This document shows positions 44,379-52,807 of a stretch of DNA of 64,000 bases, one piece after another. The DNA lies in contig NZ_CP030053.1 of the NCBI RefSeq assembly GCF_004114955.1, positions 806,001 through 870,000 of the forward strand, in the 5' to 3' direction. The stretch comes from Bradyrhizobium guangzhouense. GTDB taxonomy: Bacteria > Pseudomonadota > Alphaproteobacteria > Rhizobiales > Xanthobacteraceae. The notes below the pieces were generated by a model. It searched no databases. It was not told where the DNA came from and saw nothing but the letters and a program-made list of their open reading frames with translations. Made by a program: the position numbers and the translations under genes. Each line of letters opens with the position of its first letter. The stretch's first letter is position 1.

Positions 44379-45584
44379 ATGAAGCCTATTTTGTCCGGTA
44401 TTTTTGCCGCCGCGTTCGCCCTCAGCGCGAGTGCCGCGCAGGCTCAGGACAAGCCTCCCCTCAAGATCGGCGGCATCCTCGACATGTCGAGCCTCTATGC
44501 CGACATCACCGGCCCCGGCAGCGAGACCGCGGCCAAGATGGCGGTGGAAGATTTCGGCGGCGAGGTGCTCGGACGCAAGATCGAAGTGCTGGCGGCTGAC
44601 CATCAGAACAAGGCCGACCTCTCCGCCAACATCGCGCGCGACATGCTCGACAATCAGGGCGTCGAGATGATCTACGACGTCGCGGCCTCCGCGACCGCGC
44701 TTGCTGCCGGTGAGATCGCAAAGGCGCGGGGCAAGATCATCATCTTCAACGGACCGGGCTCGATCCGTCTCAGCAACGAGGCTTGCGGCCCGTACACCAT
44801 CCACTACGTGTTCGACACCTACGGCCAAGCCAACGTCACCGGCCTTGCCGCCGTGAAGTCGGGCCTCGACACCTGGTTCTTCCTCACCGCCGATTACGCC
44901 TTCGGCCAGGATCTGGAGAAGGACACCAGCGCCGTCGTCACCAAGACCGGCGGCAAGGTGCTGGGAAGCGTGCGCCACCCGCTCAACACGTCCGATTTCT
45001 CCTCGTTCCTGCTTCAGGCGCAGGCCTCGAAGGCGAAGGTGATCGGGCTCGCCAATGCCGGCGGAGACACCGTCAATGCCATCAAGCAGGCGGCCGAGTT
45101 CGGCATCATGAAAGGCGGCCAGAAGGTCTCGCCGCTGCTGGCCTTCGTCACGGACATCGACTCGATCGGGCTTGAGACCGCGCAGGGCCTGCTGCTGGCC
45201 GAAGCCTTCTACTGGGACATGAACGACGAGACGCGCGCTTTCTCGAAGCGCTTTCAGGAACGCGTCAAGCGGCCGCCGACCTCGGCACAGGCCGGCGTCT
45301 ATTCCTCCGTCATGCACTATCTGAAGGCGGTGAAGACGGCCGGCACGACAGATGCGGCCGCAGTCATGAAGGTGATGAAGGAGACGCCGATCAACGACTT
45401 CTTTGCGAAGAACGGCAAGATTCGCGAGGACGGTCGTATGGTGCACGACATGTACCTGTTCGAGGTCAAGAAGCCGTCGGAATCGAAAGGCCGCTGGGAC
45501 GATTACAAGCTGCTCGCCACCGTGCCGGGGAGCGAAGCGTTCCAGTCGCTCGAGCAGTCGCGTTGCCCGCTGGTGAAGAAGTGA
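44379..45584 (+). CDS. Branched-chain amino-acid type ABC transporter substrate-binding protein
   Basis: A 401-residue periplasmic-binding protein of the LivJ/amide-binding group. Signal peptide (KPILSGIFAAAFALSASAAQA), then LKIGGILDMSSLYADITGPG, IYDVAASATALA, DTWFFLTADYAFGQDLE and NDFFAKNGKIREDGRMVHDM. AGGGAGGT lies nine bases before ATG. There are no permease or ATPase genes nearby, so it is an orphan here; its ligand is unknown (aromatic acids or amides are possible). Confidence 0.9.
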   Translation: MKPILSGIFAAAFALSASAAQAQDKPPLKIGGILDMSSLYADITGPGSETAAKMAVEDFGGEVLGRKIEVLAADHQNKADLSANIARDMLDNQGVEMIYDVAASATALAAGEIAKARGKIIIFNGPGSIRLSNEACGPYTIHYVFDTYGQANVTGLAAVKSGLDTWFFLTADYAFGQDLEKDTSAVVTKTGGKVLGSVRHPLNTSDFSSFLLQAQASKAKVIGLANAGGDTVNAIKQAAEFGIMKGGQKVSPLLAFVTDIDSIGLETAQGLLLAEAFYWDMNDETRAFSKRFQERVKRPPTSAQAGVYSSVMHYLKAVKTAGTTDAAAVMKVMKETPINDFFAKNGKIREDGRMVHDMYLFEVKKPSESKGRWDDYKLLATVPGSEAFQSLEQSRCPLVKK

Positions 45585-45592
45585 CGCGAAGG

Positions 45593-45695
45593 GTCATCCC
45601 GGGGCTCGCGTAGCGAGAGCCCGGGATCCATCGGGCGGCAGTGACGGTTGATGAATGGATTCCGGGCTCGCGACTTCGTCGCGCCCCGGAATGAC
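45593..45695. repeat. Palindromic intergenic repeat, family A variant
   Basis: GTCATCCCGGGGCTCGCG left and CGCGCCCCGGAATGAC right; AGCCCGGGATCCATCG in the left half, TGGATTCCGGGCTCGC in the right. Close to the copy at 25204. Confidence 0.8.
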
Positions 45696-45724
45696 AAAAC
45701 AACCAACAACAAGGGAGACGTCCC

Positions 45725-46513
45725 ATGAACGACATGGTCCTGCAGAAGCTCGAAGGCGGGCTGCTCACCATCACCATGAACCGGCCCGAGCGGAAGAACG
45801 CGCTCAACCCCGAGATGGTCGCGGGCCTGGTCGAGGCGGCGCGGCGTGCGGCTGATGATCCGGAGGTGCGCGCGGTGCTGTTCAAGGGCGCTGGCGGCTC
45901 CTTCTGCGTCGGCGGCGATGTCAAGTCGATGGCGGCGGGCCGCGCGCCGCTGCCGTTCGAGGTGAAAATGGCAAACCTTCGCCGCGGCATGGAGGTCTCG
46001 CGGATCCTGCACCAGATGCCGAAGCCGGTGGTGGCGCAGCTCGACGGTGCCGCGGCCGGCGCCGGTCTGTCGATGGCGCTGTCGTGCGATCTGCGGGTTG
46101 CCTCCGAATCCTGCAAGATCACGACCGCCTTCGCCAAGGTCGGCTTCTCCGGCGATTATGGCGGCACGTATTTCCTGACCCAGTTGCTCGGCAGCGCGCG
46201 GGCGCGCGAGCTCTATCTGACATCGCCCGTGCTGACCGCCAGGGAAGCGCATGCGATCGGCATGGTGACCAGGGTCGTGCCCGACGCCGAGATCGACGCC
46301 GCCGCGCACGAACTCGCGATGTCGCTGGCGCAGGGACCGTCGATCGCGCTCGGCTTCATCAAGCGCAATATCAACAATGCAGAGCATCTGCCGCTGGAAG
46401 ATTGCTTCGACGGCGAGGCGATCCACCACACCCGCTGCAGCGACACCGAGGATCACAAGGAGGCCGCGAAGGCTTTCGTCGAAAAGCGCAAGCCGGCTTT
46501 CAGGGGCGCATGA
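45725..46513 (+). CDS. Enoyl-CoA hydratase/isomerase family protein
   Basis: A 262-residue crotonase-fold protein. Oxyanion-hole blocks: GAGGSFCVGGDVKSM and AAGAGLSMALSCDLRVAS; Asn after the catalytic Glu position is GDYGGTYFLTQLLG, and the C-terminal helix ends AAKAFVEKRKPAFRG. Likely acts on an acyl-CoA substrate. It overlaps the next gene by four bases (ATGA). Confidence 0.9.
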   Translation: MNDMVLQKLEGGLLTITMNRPERKNALNPEMVAGLVEAARRAADDPEVRAVLFKGAGGSFCVGGDVKSMAAGRAPLPFEVKMANLRRGMEVSRILHQMPKPVVAQLDGAAAGAGLSMALSCDLRVASESCKITTAFAKVGFSGDYGGTYFLTQLLGSARARELYLTSPVLTAREAHAIGMVTRVVPDAEIDAAAHELAMSLAQGPSIALGFIKRNINNAEHLPLEDCFDGEAIHHTRCSDTEDHKEAAKAFVEKRKPAFRGA

Positions 46514-47268
46514 CCATGGCGCCCTATATGCGGCTGCGGCAGATTTGTCTGGTCGCGCCGCAGCTCGCGCCTGTGATCTCGGACATCGCCGAGATCATGG
46601 GCCTCTCCGTCTGCTACCGCGACGGCAATGTCGCCAAATACGGCCTGGAGAACGCGCTGCTCCCGGTCGACACGATCATGCTCGAGGTGGTTGCCCCGTT
46701 CAAGGACGGCACCACGGCCGGTCGCTTCATCGACAAGACCGGCGGCCGCGGCGGCTACATGGCGATCTTCTGCTGCAACGATCCCGACGAGCGCGGCCGC
46801 AACGCCAATGCGATGGGCGTGCGCACCGCCAACGTCATCGACCACGCGCCGTATCACGGCGTCCAGCTCCACCCCCGCGACTGCCGCGCCGCCTTCATCG
46901 AGTTCAACCACACCGAGGGCAGCGACGATATCCTTGGCGCGTATCCGCCGGCGGGCCCGGACTGGCAGAAGTTCGTCCGCAAGGATGTGACGCAGGCGTT
47001 GACGGCGGTGGAGATGCAGGGCCCGCACCCGCAGGAGCTGGCGGCGCATTGGGGGAAGATCATCGGGGTTGCGGCGAGCGGTGATGCCGAGTTGAAGCTG
47101 CCGAATGCGACCTTCCGCTTCGTGAAGGGCGCGAGCGAGATCATGAGCGCGCTGGAGTTTCGGGTGGTTGATGTTGCGAGCGTGTTGCATACGGCGAAGG
47201 CGAGGGGCCTTGCGGTTGCCGGGAATGAGTTCCTGCTGGGCGGCGTGACGTTTCGTGTTGGTGCGTGA
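46510..47268 (+). CDS. VOC (glyoxalase-like) superfamily protein
   Basis: A 252-residue protein with a VOC fold by pattern: start MRLRQICLVAPQLAPVISDIA, FCCNDPDERGRNANAMG, HAPYHGVQLHPRDC, EFNHTEGSDD and a second half with HPQELAAHWGKIIG. The strands and His/Glu positions resemble a metal site, but the family is broad. Translationally coupled to the enoyl-CoA hydratase, so it probably acts on a CoA-linked intermediate such as an epimerase or lactone enzyme; that is inference. Confidence 0.7.
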   Translation: MTMAPYMRLRQICLVAPQLAPVISDIAEIMGLSVCYRDGNVAKYGLENALLPVDTIMLEVVAPFKDGTTAGRFIDKTGGRGGYMAIFCCNDPDERGRNANAMGVRTANVIDHAPYHGVQLHPRDCRAAFIEFNHTEGSDDILGAYPPAGPDWQKFVRKDVTQALTAVEMQGPHPQELAAHWGKIIGVAASGDAELKLPNATFRFVKGASEIMSALEFRVVDVASVLHTAKARGLAVAGNEFLLGGVTFRVGA

Positions 47269-47288
47269 GCTGTTGCTTAAATCCCGCT

Positions 47289-47419
47289 GTCGTCCCGGAC
47301 AAGCGAAGCGCACATCCGGAACCCATACGTCGCAACATTGGTTTTGCGAAGACTTGGAGTTGCCCGTTCGCGCCGCAACTTCTCCTGGGCTTATAGGTCC
47401 CGGCCTTCGCCGGGACGAC
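47289..47419. repeat. Palindromic intergenic repeat, family A
   Basis: GTCGTCCCGGACAAGCGAAG at the left and CCCGGCCTTCGCCGGGACGA at the right, with CCCATACGTCGC / TATAGGTCC inside. It lies between the convergent VOC and enoyl-CoA hydratase genes. Confidence 0.85.
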
Positions 47420-47466
47420 AGTGAGGTTGTGGCGACGCGAGAGTGATACGGCGAAGCGCCGCCGCG

Positions 47467-48285
47467 TTACCGCCCCCTAAAATTCGCCACGCGCCGCTCT
47501 TCCGTGGCTTTCACGCCTTCCTTGAAATCCTCTGTCGCGCGCAGGCGGGTCTGCTCGGCGAGCTCGTGATTGGTTGCGGCCATCACGCGATCGGCGAGGC
47601 CTGCGCGCATCGTGGCGCGCGTGGAGAGCAGGCCGAGCGGGGAGCATTCGGCGATCTCGCCGGCGAGCTTCATTGCGGCTGCCTTGACCTGGTCCTGCGG
47701 CACCAGCTCGTTGGCGAGGCCCCATTTGTACGCCTCTTCGCCGGTGACGCGGCGGCTGGTGTAGAACATCAGCTCGGCGTTGTTCTTGCCGATGAGCTCA
47801 GGCAGCGTTGTCGTCAGGCCGAAGCCGGGATGGAAACCGAGCTTGGTGAAGTTCGCCGAGAAGCGCGCTTCGGGGCAGGTGACGCGGAAGTCCGCCGACA
47901 CGGCAAGCCCGAGGCCGCCGCCGATGGCCGCGCCCTGCACAGCGGCGACGATCGGCTTCTTGGCGCGGAAGATGCGCACGGCCTGGATATAGAGGTGGTT
48001 GATCGGGCCGAGACTGTCGGCCGGATCGCCCTTGGCCTTTTTCTCGGCCTCCTGCGCTTCCTGCGCCTGCCGCGCGGGATCGCCGAAATTGGCGCCGGCG
48101 CAGAAGGCCTTGCCTTGCGCGGAGAGAACGGACGCGCGGATCTCGATGTCGCGGTCGAACTCATCGAGCGCATCGGCGATCTGGTTGATCAGGGAGATGT
48201 CGAAGAAGTTCAGCGGCGGCCGGCGAATCTCGATGCTGCCGACGTGCCCGACTTTCTCGACGCCGATATCTTTGTAGGTGGTCAT
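47467..48285 (-). CDS. Enoyl-CoA hydratase/isomerase family protein
   Basis: A 272-residue crotonase with AQGKAFCAGANFGDP, QGAAIGGGLGLAVSADFRV, KLGFHPGFGLTTTLPEL, all at the expected places. It has an insertion (ARQAQEAQEAEKKAKGDP) after the first oxyanion block. GAGGAC sits seven bases before the ATG at 48283-48285. Last of three coupled genes with two acyl-CoA dehydrogenases (gaps 16 and 16 bp), so a beta-oxidation-like module. Confidence 0.9.
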   Translation of the reverse strand: MTTYKDIGVEKVGHVGSIEIRRPPLNFFDISLINQIADALDEFDRDIEIRASVLSAQGKAFCAGANFGDPARQAQEAQEAEKKAKGDPADSLGPINHLYIQAVRIFRAKKPIVAAVQGAAIGGGLGLAVSADFRVTCPEARFSANFTKLGFHPGFGLTTTLPELIGKNNAELMFYTSRRVTGEEAYKWGLANELVPQDQVKAAAMKLAGEIAECSPLGLLSTRATMRAGLADRVMAATNHELAEQTRLRATEDFKEGVKATEERRVANFRGR

Positions 48286-48301
48286 GATGTCCTCGAAGGT
48301 T

Positions 48302-49462
48302 TTAGCGCAGGCCCAAGCCGCGCGCGATGATGCCGCGCAGCACTTCGGTGGTGCCGCCCTGGATGGTGAGTTTCGGTGCGGTCTTGATGGCGAAGTCGAG
48401 CTGCCGCTCCAGCGTCTCACGATTGGTCGCGGTTTCCTCGACGAAGGCCGCGAGATCGCGCACGCGGTGCGGAAGCTGCTGCTCCCAGACCGTGCCGATG
48501 TCCTTGACGATGGAGGCTTCCACCACCGGCTCCTTGCCGGCCTGCAGCATGCCCGCGACCGACACCGACATGCGCCGCATGGTGTGGAGCTGCGCGACCA
48601 GACGGCCAATGCCCTCGGCGCTGCGCGTATCCGGATCGGGACCGACCGCGCGGACCAGCTCGGTCAGCACATAATAGGTCTCCAGGAAGCGCTCCGGACC
48701 CGAACGCTCATAGGCGAGCTCCGACGTCGCCTGCTTCCAGGCGCCGTCGACTTCGCCGAGCACGTGATCGTCGGGCACGAAGAAGTCGGTGAACACCACC
48801 TCGTTGAACTCGTACTGGCCGGTGATCTGGCCGATCGGATTCACCTTGATGCCCGGCTGCTTCATCTTGACCAAAAATTGCGTCAGGCCGTGACGACGGT
48901 TTTCCTTGGTCGGCGGCGAGGTGCGGAAGATCGCGATCATGTAGTCGGCGATATGCGCCGATGAGGTCCAGATCTTGGTGCCGTTGATGAGATAGCCGCC
49001 GTCGGTCTTGGTCGCGCGCGTCTTCGCCGCGAACAGGTCCGAGCCGGAATTCGGCTCGCTCATGCCGATCGCAAAGCAGATCTCGCCGCGGCAGATGCGC
49101 GGCAGGATGTCCATCTTGATATGCTCAGGCGCGTATTTCAGCAGCACCGGCCCGCTCTGGCGATCGGCGACGAAGAAGCGCCGCGTCGGCGCATTGGCGA
49201 CACGCATTTCTTCCGTCACCACGTAACGCTCGAGGAAGGAGCGCTCCTGGCCGCCATATTTCTTCGGCCAGGTCATGCCGAGCCAACCCCTCGCGCCGAC
49301 CTTGCGGGAAAATTCCGGCACGTCGGTGTCTTCGCGGTTGGGCTTGTGCGGATCGAAGGTTCCGGCGGCGATTTCTTCGGCGAGGAAGGCGCGTACTTCC
49401 TTGCGCAACTGCTCGCATTTCTCGGGCAGGCGGATCGGATCGAAACGAAGAGCTGCGGTCAT
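48302..49462 (-). CDS. Acyl-CoA dehydrogenase
   Basis: A 386-residue protein with the family's order: N-terminal helical domain (LRKEVRAFLAEEIA), middle beta domain (CFAIGMSEPNSGSDLFAAKT), and C-terminal helices with the FAD/subunit region QGGTTEVLRGIIARGLGLR. FAD enzyme that oxidises an acyl-CoA. The catalytic Glu position near the end is in QGGTTEV, consistent with some subfamilies. Middle gene of a three-gene run. Confidence 0.92.
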   Translation of the reverse strand: MTAALRFDPIRLPEKCEQLRKEVRAFLAEEIAAGTFDPHKPNREDTDVPEFSRKVGARGWLGMTWPKKYGGQERSFLERYVVTEEMRVANAPTRRFFVADRQSGPVLLKYAPEHIKMDILPRICRGEICFAIGMSEPNSGSDLFAAKTRATKTDGGYLINGTKIWTSSAHIADYMIAIFRTSPPTKENRRHGLTQFLVKMKQPGIKVNPIGQITGQYEFNEVVFTDFFVPDDHVLGEVDGAWKQATSELAYERSGPERFLETYYVLTELVRAVGPDPDTRSAEGIGRLVAQLHTMRRMSVSVAGMLQAGKEPVVEASIVKDIGTVWEQQLPHRVRDLAAFVEETATNRETLERQLDFAIKTAPKLTIQGGTTEVLRGIIARGLGLR

Positions 49463-49478
49463 GTGTTTCGTCTCCCAA

Positions 49479-50543
49479 TCAGCGCGAAGCCACGAGCGGC
49501 CACAATTCGTCGGCGCCACGGCTCGCGACCAGCTTGCCGAGCTCGACCGCCCAGTAGCTCTCCGAGCCGAAATCGTCGCGCCAGGCCAGCGCCCGCAGCG
49601 AGTAGCGATGCAGGATGTGCTCGATGGTGAAGCCGATCGCGCCGTGAACCTGGTGCGCGATGCCACCGCCCTTTTCCGCAGCCTCTGCGCAGCGGATCTT
49701 CGCCGCGGCGGCTTCGAGATAGACCGCGTCGTCGAAGCTCTTCGCGTTGGCGATGGCATCGGCGGCGGATGTCGCGGCGGCAAGTGCCGCGGCGGATTCG
49801 CCGGCGAGGCGGGCGAGATTGTGCTGCACCGCCTGGAATTTCGAGATCTTCTTCTCGAAGGCGACGCGCTCGTTGGAATAGCGCACGGAGATGTCGAGCA
49901 TCGATTCCAGCGCGCCCGCAATCTGCAGGCTGCGTGCGACGCCGCCCATCAGCATCATTGCGGTCTGGTCAAGGCCCTTTGGCGCGGCCTTGATGGTGAC
50001 AGGCTGGACCTTGTCGAGCGTCACGGTGTCGCTGTGGTCGTAGCCGACATTGAGGCCGGATTCGGTCCGCGCCTTGCTCGCATCGACCAGCGCAATCGAA
50101 ACGCCGTCCCTGGCGTGCGCCAGCAGTGCAAAATGCTTCGCCGCTTTCGCAAAGGGCACGCCGCGGCAGCGGCCGGAGAGGGCGCCATCGGCATCGACAG
50201 TGATGCGATCCCTTGGCGAAGCCGGCAGCACCGTCATCTCGCCTTCGGGCGAGGCGATCCTTGCCTGCGCGAGCAGCCAGCCTGCGAGCATTGTTTCGGC
50301 CAGGGGAACCGCGACCGCGAAGCGGCCGGCGGCGTTCAGCAAGGCAAAGCCGTCGGCAAGGCTCGCGCCGGAGCCGCCGAGATCGTCAGGCACCCACGAC
50401 AAGGGCAAGCCGGCTTCGCTGAGCGCCCGCCACAGCGGCGCCTGCCACGAACCCTTCTTGTCGTTGTTGATGGTTTGCGGATCGGCGAGATCGGCGAAGA
50501 TTTTTTCCGCGGTCTCGACGACGATATTGTCACTCTCCGCCAC
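49479..50543 (-). CDS. Acyl-CoA dehydrogenase-like protein
   Basis: A 354-residue protein from a GTG at 50541-50543 (GGGGAA seven bases upstream). It keeps the ACAD fold (GLPLSWVPDDLGGSGASLADGFALL, SNERVAFEKKISKFQAVQHNLARL, HQVHGAIGFTIEHILHRYSLRAL), but its C-terminal catalytic block and the usual QxxGGxG region are less well kept than in its neighbour. Such pairs can form heterodimers, as in some steroid or aromatic degradation clusters; the substrate is unknown. Confidence 0.82.
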   Translation of the reverse strand: MAESDNIVVETAEKIFADLADPQTINNDKKGSWQAPLWRALSEAGLPLSWVPDDLGGSGASLADGFALLNAAGRFAVAVPLAETMLAGWLLAQARIASPEGEMTVLPASPRDRITVDADGALSGRCRGVPFAKAAKHFALLAHARDGVSIALVDASKARTESGLNVGYDHSDTVTLDKVQPVTIKAAPKGLDQTAMMLMGGVARSLQIAGALESMLDISVRYSNERVAFEKKISKFQAVQHNLARLAGESAAALAAATSAADAIANAKSFDDAVYLEAAAAKIRCAEAAEKGGGIAHQVHGAIGFTIEHILHRYSLRALAWRDDFGSESYWAVELGKLVASRGADELWPLVASR

Positions 50544-50798
50544 AGCGTTCCCCGTGTTTTGCCATTGGCGCGTCCTGCCCAAGGCGGCGGCGCGCCATCT
50601 CTTCTTGCGCCCGATGATCTGAAAAAGCCATGGCCCTGACAAGCGTTGATCGCAGGCCCTTCTGCGGCTCCGGCATGGGGCAAGAAACAGCCTGAGCACG
50701 GCCTGGACTAATTCCGCTTAGCGGAGTTTGCTCGATTTGCAGGGCGCCGCAAACTCGCTAAACAAGGCGCCACATTCAACATGGGGAAGGAAATCCGG
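50544..50798. other. Divergent intergenic region between acyl-CoA dehydrogenase and SDR genes
   Basis: About 255 bp, divergent. The stretch near 50701-50760 is relatively AT-rich (AATTCCGCTTAGCGGAGTTTG, TCGCTAAACAAGG) and includes a small inverted repeat TCCGCTTAGCGGA (50712-50724) that could be a control site. No gene seen. Confidence 0.45.
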
Positions 50799-51584
50799 AT
50801 GGCCAAGGACAGTTTGTGCGCAATCGTGACGGGGTCCGCATCCGGCCTTGGTGCCGCGACCGCGGAAATTCTCGCAGCGACCGGGGCGCGGCTCGTCATC
50901 AACTATTCGTCGAGCAAGACCGAGGCCGAGGCCACCGCAGAACTCTGCCGCAAGGCGGGTGCGGCTGAAGTGCTGGTTGCGCAGGGCGACGTCTCGAAGG
51001 ATGACGATTGCCGCAGGATCGTCGCGGCCGCGAGCGGCTGGGGCAAGCTCGACATCCTGGTCAACAATGCCGGCACCACCAAGCATGTCGCCCACGGCAA
51101 TCTCGACGGATTGTCGGCGGAGGATTTCCAGCGGCTCTACGGCGTCAACACCATCGGTCCGTTCCAGATGGTGCGCGCGGCGCGCAGCCTGCTCGAAGCC
51201 GGCGCGAACGCGTCGGGGCGCCCATCGGCCGTGGTCAACATTTCTTCCGTCGCCGGCATCAGCGGCGTCGGCTCGTCGATTGCGTATGCCGCAAGCAAGG
51301 GCGCGCTCAACACCATGACGCTGTCGCTCTCGCGCGCGCTGGCGCCCTTGATCCGCGTCAACACGGTTTGCCCCGGCTACATCGACACGCCCTGGTTCAC
51401 CAAGGGCCGCGGCGAGGAACAGGCAAAGCAGGTGCGCGACAGCGTGGTCGCGAAGGTGCCGCTGAAGGTCGCCTCTTCAGCCGACGACATCGCGCAGCTC
51501 GTCTGCTTCCTGGCAATGCCGGCCTCCAGCAACATGACCGGCGAGGTCGTGCGCATGGACGCGGGGATGCATTTGGTTACGTGA
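50799..51584 (+). CDS. Short-chain dehydrogenase/reductase
   Basis: A 261-residue SDR with the cofactor motif TGSASGLGAATAEIL near the start, NNAGTTKH, the catalytic NISSVAG...YAASKGA (Ser, Tyr and Lys), and a C-terminal SSNMTGEVVRMDAGM. Start at ATG 50799 (GAAGGA eight bases before); an earlier ATG at 50781 is in frame. Likely a 3-oxoacyl-CoA or 3-hydroxyacyl-CoA reductase in the nearby acyl-CoA pathway, by context only. Confidence 0.92.
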   Translation: MAKDSLCAIVTGSASGLGAATAEILAATGARLVINYSSSKTEAEATAELCRKAGAAEVLVAQGDVSKDDDCRRIVAAASGWGKLDILVNNAGTTKHVAHGNLDGLSAEDFQRLYGVNTIGPFQMVRAARSLLEAGANASGRPSAVVNISSVAGISGVGSSIAYAASKGALNTMTLSLSRALAPLIRVNTVCPGYIDTPWFTKGRGEEQAKQVRDSVVAKVPLKVASSADDIAQLVCFLAMPASSNMTGEVVRMDAGMHLVT

Positions 51585-51587
51585 GCT

Positions 51588-51674
51588 CGTCATTGCGAGC
51601 GGAGCGAAGCAATCCAGAAAACGTCCGCGGGGACAGTCTGGATTGCTTCGTCGCAAGGGCTCCTCGCAATGACG
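51588..51674. repeat. Palindromic intergenic repeat, family C
   Basis: CGTCATTGCGAGCGGAGCGA arm on the left and CAAGGGCTCCTCGCAATGAC on the right; AGCAATCCAGA / TCTGGATTGCT inside. It begins three bases after the SDR stop. Confidence 0.8.
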
Positions 51675-51713
51675 GTGGAGGTAGTTGGGCCTCCTCACGC
51701 AACGGACTGCGCA

Positions 51714-51986
51714 TCACCCCTTGATCACGCCGCTCGCGACCAGCCGGTGCCAGATGAACAGCACCACCACCGCGCCGATCGTGGCCATGATGAAGCCCGC
51801 GCCCTGATCCGGGCCGTAATGGCCGATGGCCTGGCCAATGAAGGTCGCCAGAAACGCGCCGACGATGCCGAGGATGGTGGTGAGGATGAAGCCGCTCGGA
51901 TTGTTCGGTCCCGGTGCCAGAAAACGCGCGATGAGGCCGGCGATGAAGCCGACGATGATGATCCACAACAGGCCGCCCATGCTCAT
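51714..51986 (-). CDS. GlsB/YeaQ/YmgE family membrane protein
   Basis: A 90-residue protein with three hydrophobic segments. The GLLWIIIVGFIAGLIARFLAPGP start and ILGIVGAFLATFIGQAIG, GFIMATIGAVVVLFIWH are the family's small-residue helices. Function unknown; GlsB is a stress-linked membrane protein in Gram-positive bacteria. Its start is 41 bp from the stop of the DUF937-type gene on the same strand. Confidence 0.85.
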   Translation of the reverse strand: MSMGGLLWIIIVGFIAGLIARFLAPGPNNPSGFILTTILGIVGAFLATFIGQAIGHYGPDQGAGFIMATIGAVVVLFIWHRLVASGVIKG

Positions 51987-52027
51987 GTCAGTGCTCCCCT
52001 TGCCTCGAAAATGCAGATCAGAGTCGA

Positions 52028-52624
52028 TTAAATTCGTCCCGAGAGCTCGTTCTCGGTCGGCAGCCGTCCGTCCGGCGTCAAATGATCGACCACCTGCGGC
52101 AGGTACTGGCTGAGGCCGGAGAGCAGCTCGTCACGCGACAGGCCGCTTTGCGCCGACAGGCTCTGGATCTGGTCAGCACCGAGCGCATTGGCGAGATCGC
52201 CGGGTGCGATCGCCTTGTTCTCGCCCTTGCCGACCCAACTATTTGCGGTCTCGCCATGGCCGCCCTGCTGCAGCTGGTTGAGGAGGTCGCCGAGGCCGCC
52301 GCTGAGCACGGAGCCCGCCGCGCCGCCCGCGAGCAGGCCGCCGAGGCCGCCCTTGAGGACGTCACCGAGACCGCCACCGCCGCCAAGCGCACCGCCAAGA
52401 CCACCACCAGGCCCCGCATTCGCGGGCGGCGGCACGGGGGCCGGCGCCGATTGCGGCGCGGCGTTCGGCTGGCCTGCGGTCATATGCTTGAATGCCTTCC
52501 AGGCGAGCAGGCCGAGGATCGCCATGGTCATCGGCGACATGCCGCTGGAGGATGATTGGGAGCTCGGCGTGCTCGGGCCGCGGGGACCGTTCTGCATGCC
52601 GTTGAGGACGTCGAGTAGACCCAT
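52028..52624 (-). CDS. YidB/DUF937 family protein with Gly-rich middle
   Basis: A 198-residue protein. A first part with a hydrophobic segment (MAILGLLAWKAFKHM) is followed by a Pro/Ala and Gly-rich stretch (about 60-105, many GG and GGLGG units), and then the DUF937 domain (GGLGDLLNQLQQGGHGETAN, ENKAIAPGDLANALG, RDELLSGLSQYLPQVVDHLT). AAGGAGA lies before the ATG. The domain is found in the YidB group; role unknown. Confidence 0.85.
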   Translation of the reverse strand: MGLLDVLNGMQNGPRGPSTPSSQSSSSGMSPMTMAILGLLAWKAFKHMTAGQPNAAPQSAPAPVPPPANAGPGGGLGGALGGGGGLGDVLKGGLGGLLAGGAAGSVLSGGLGDLLNQLQQGGHGETANSWVGKGENKAIAPGDLANALGADQIQSLSAQSGLSRDELLSGLSQYLPQVVDHLTPDGRLPTENELSGRI

Positions 52625-52807
52625 GGTGCTCTCCTTTGGCGTTCTCGTACAGCGAGCTTTCGCCGCTGACAGCGCCCCCGGGGCGAAAACATATGGGGCT
52701 CTCATGACGGTTACAAGGCAGATGCGCCATGCCCGCGATGGGCAGCCGGCCTCGCCTGTGCTTGCCGGCTCTGCTATCGAAAACCGGTCATTCAGGGAGC
52801 AAGCCGG

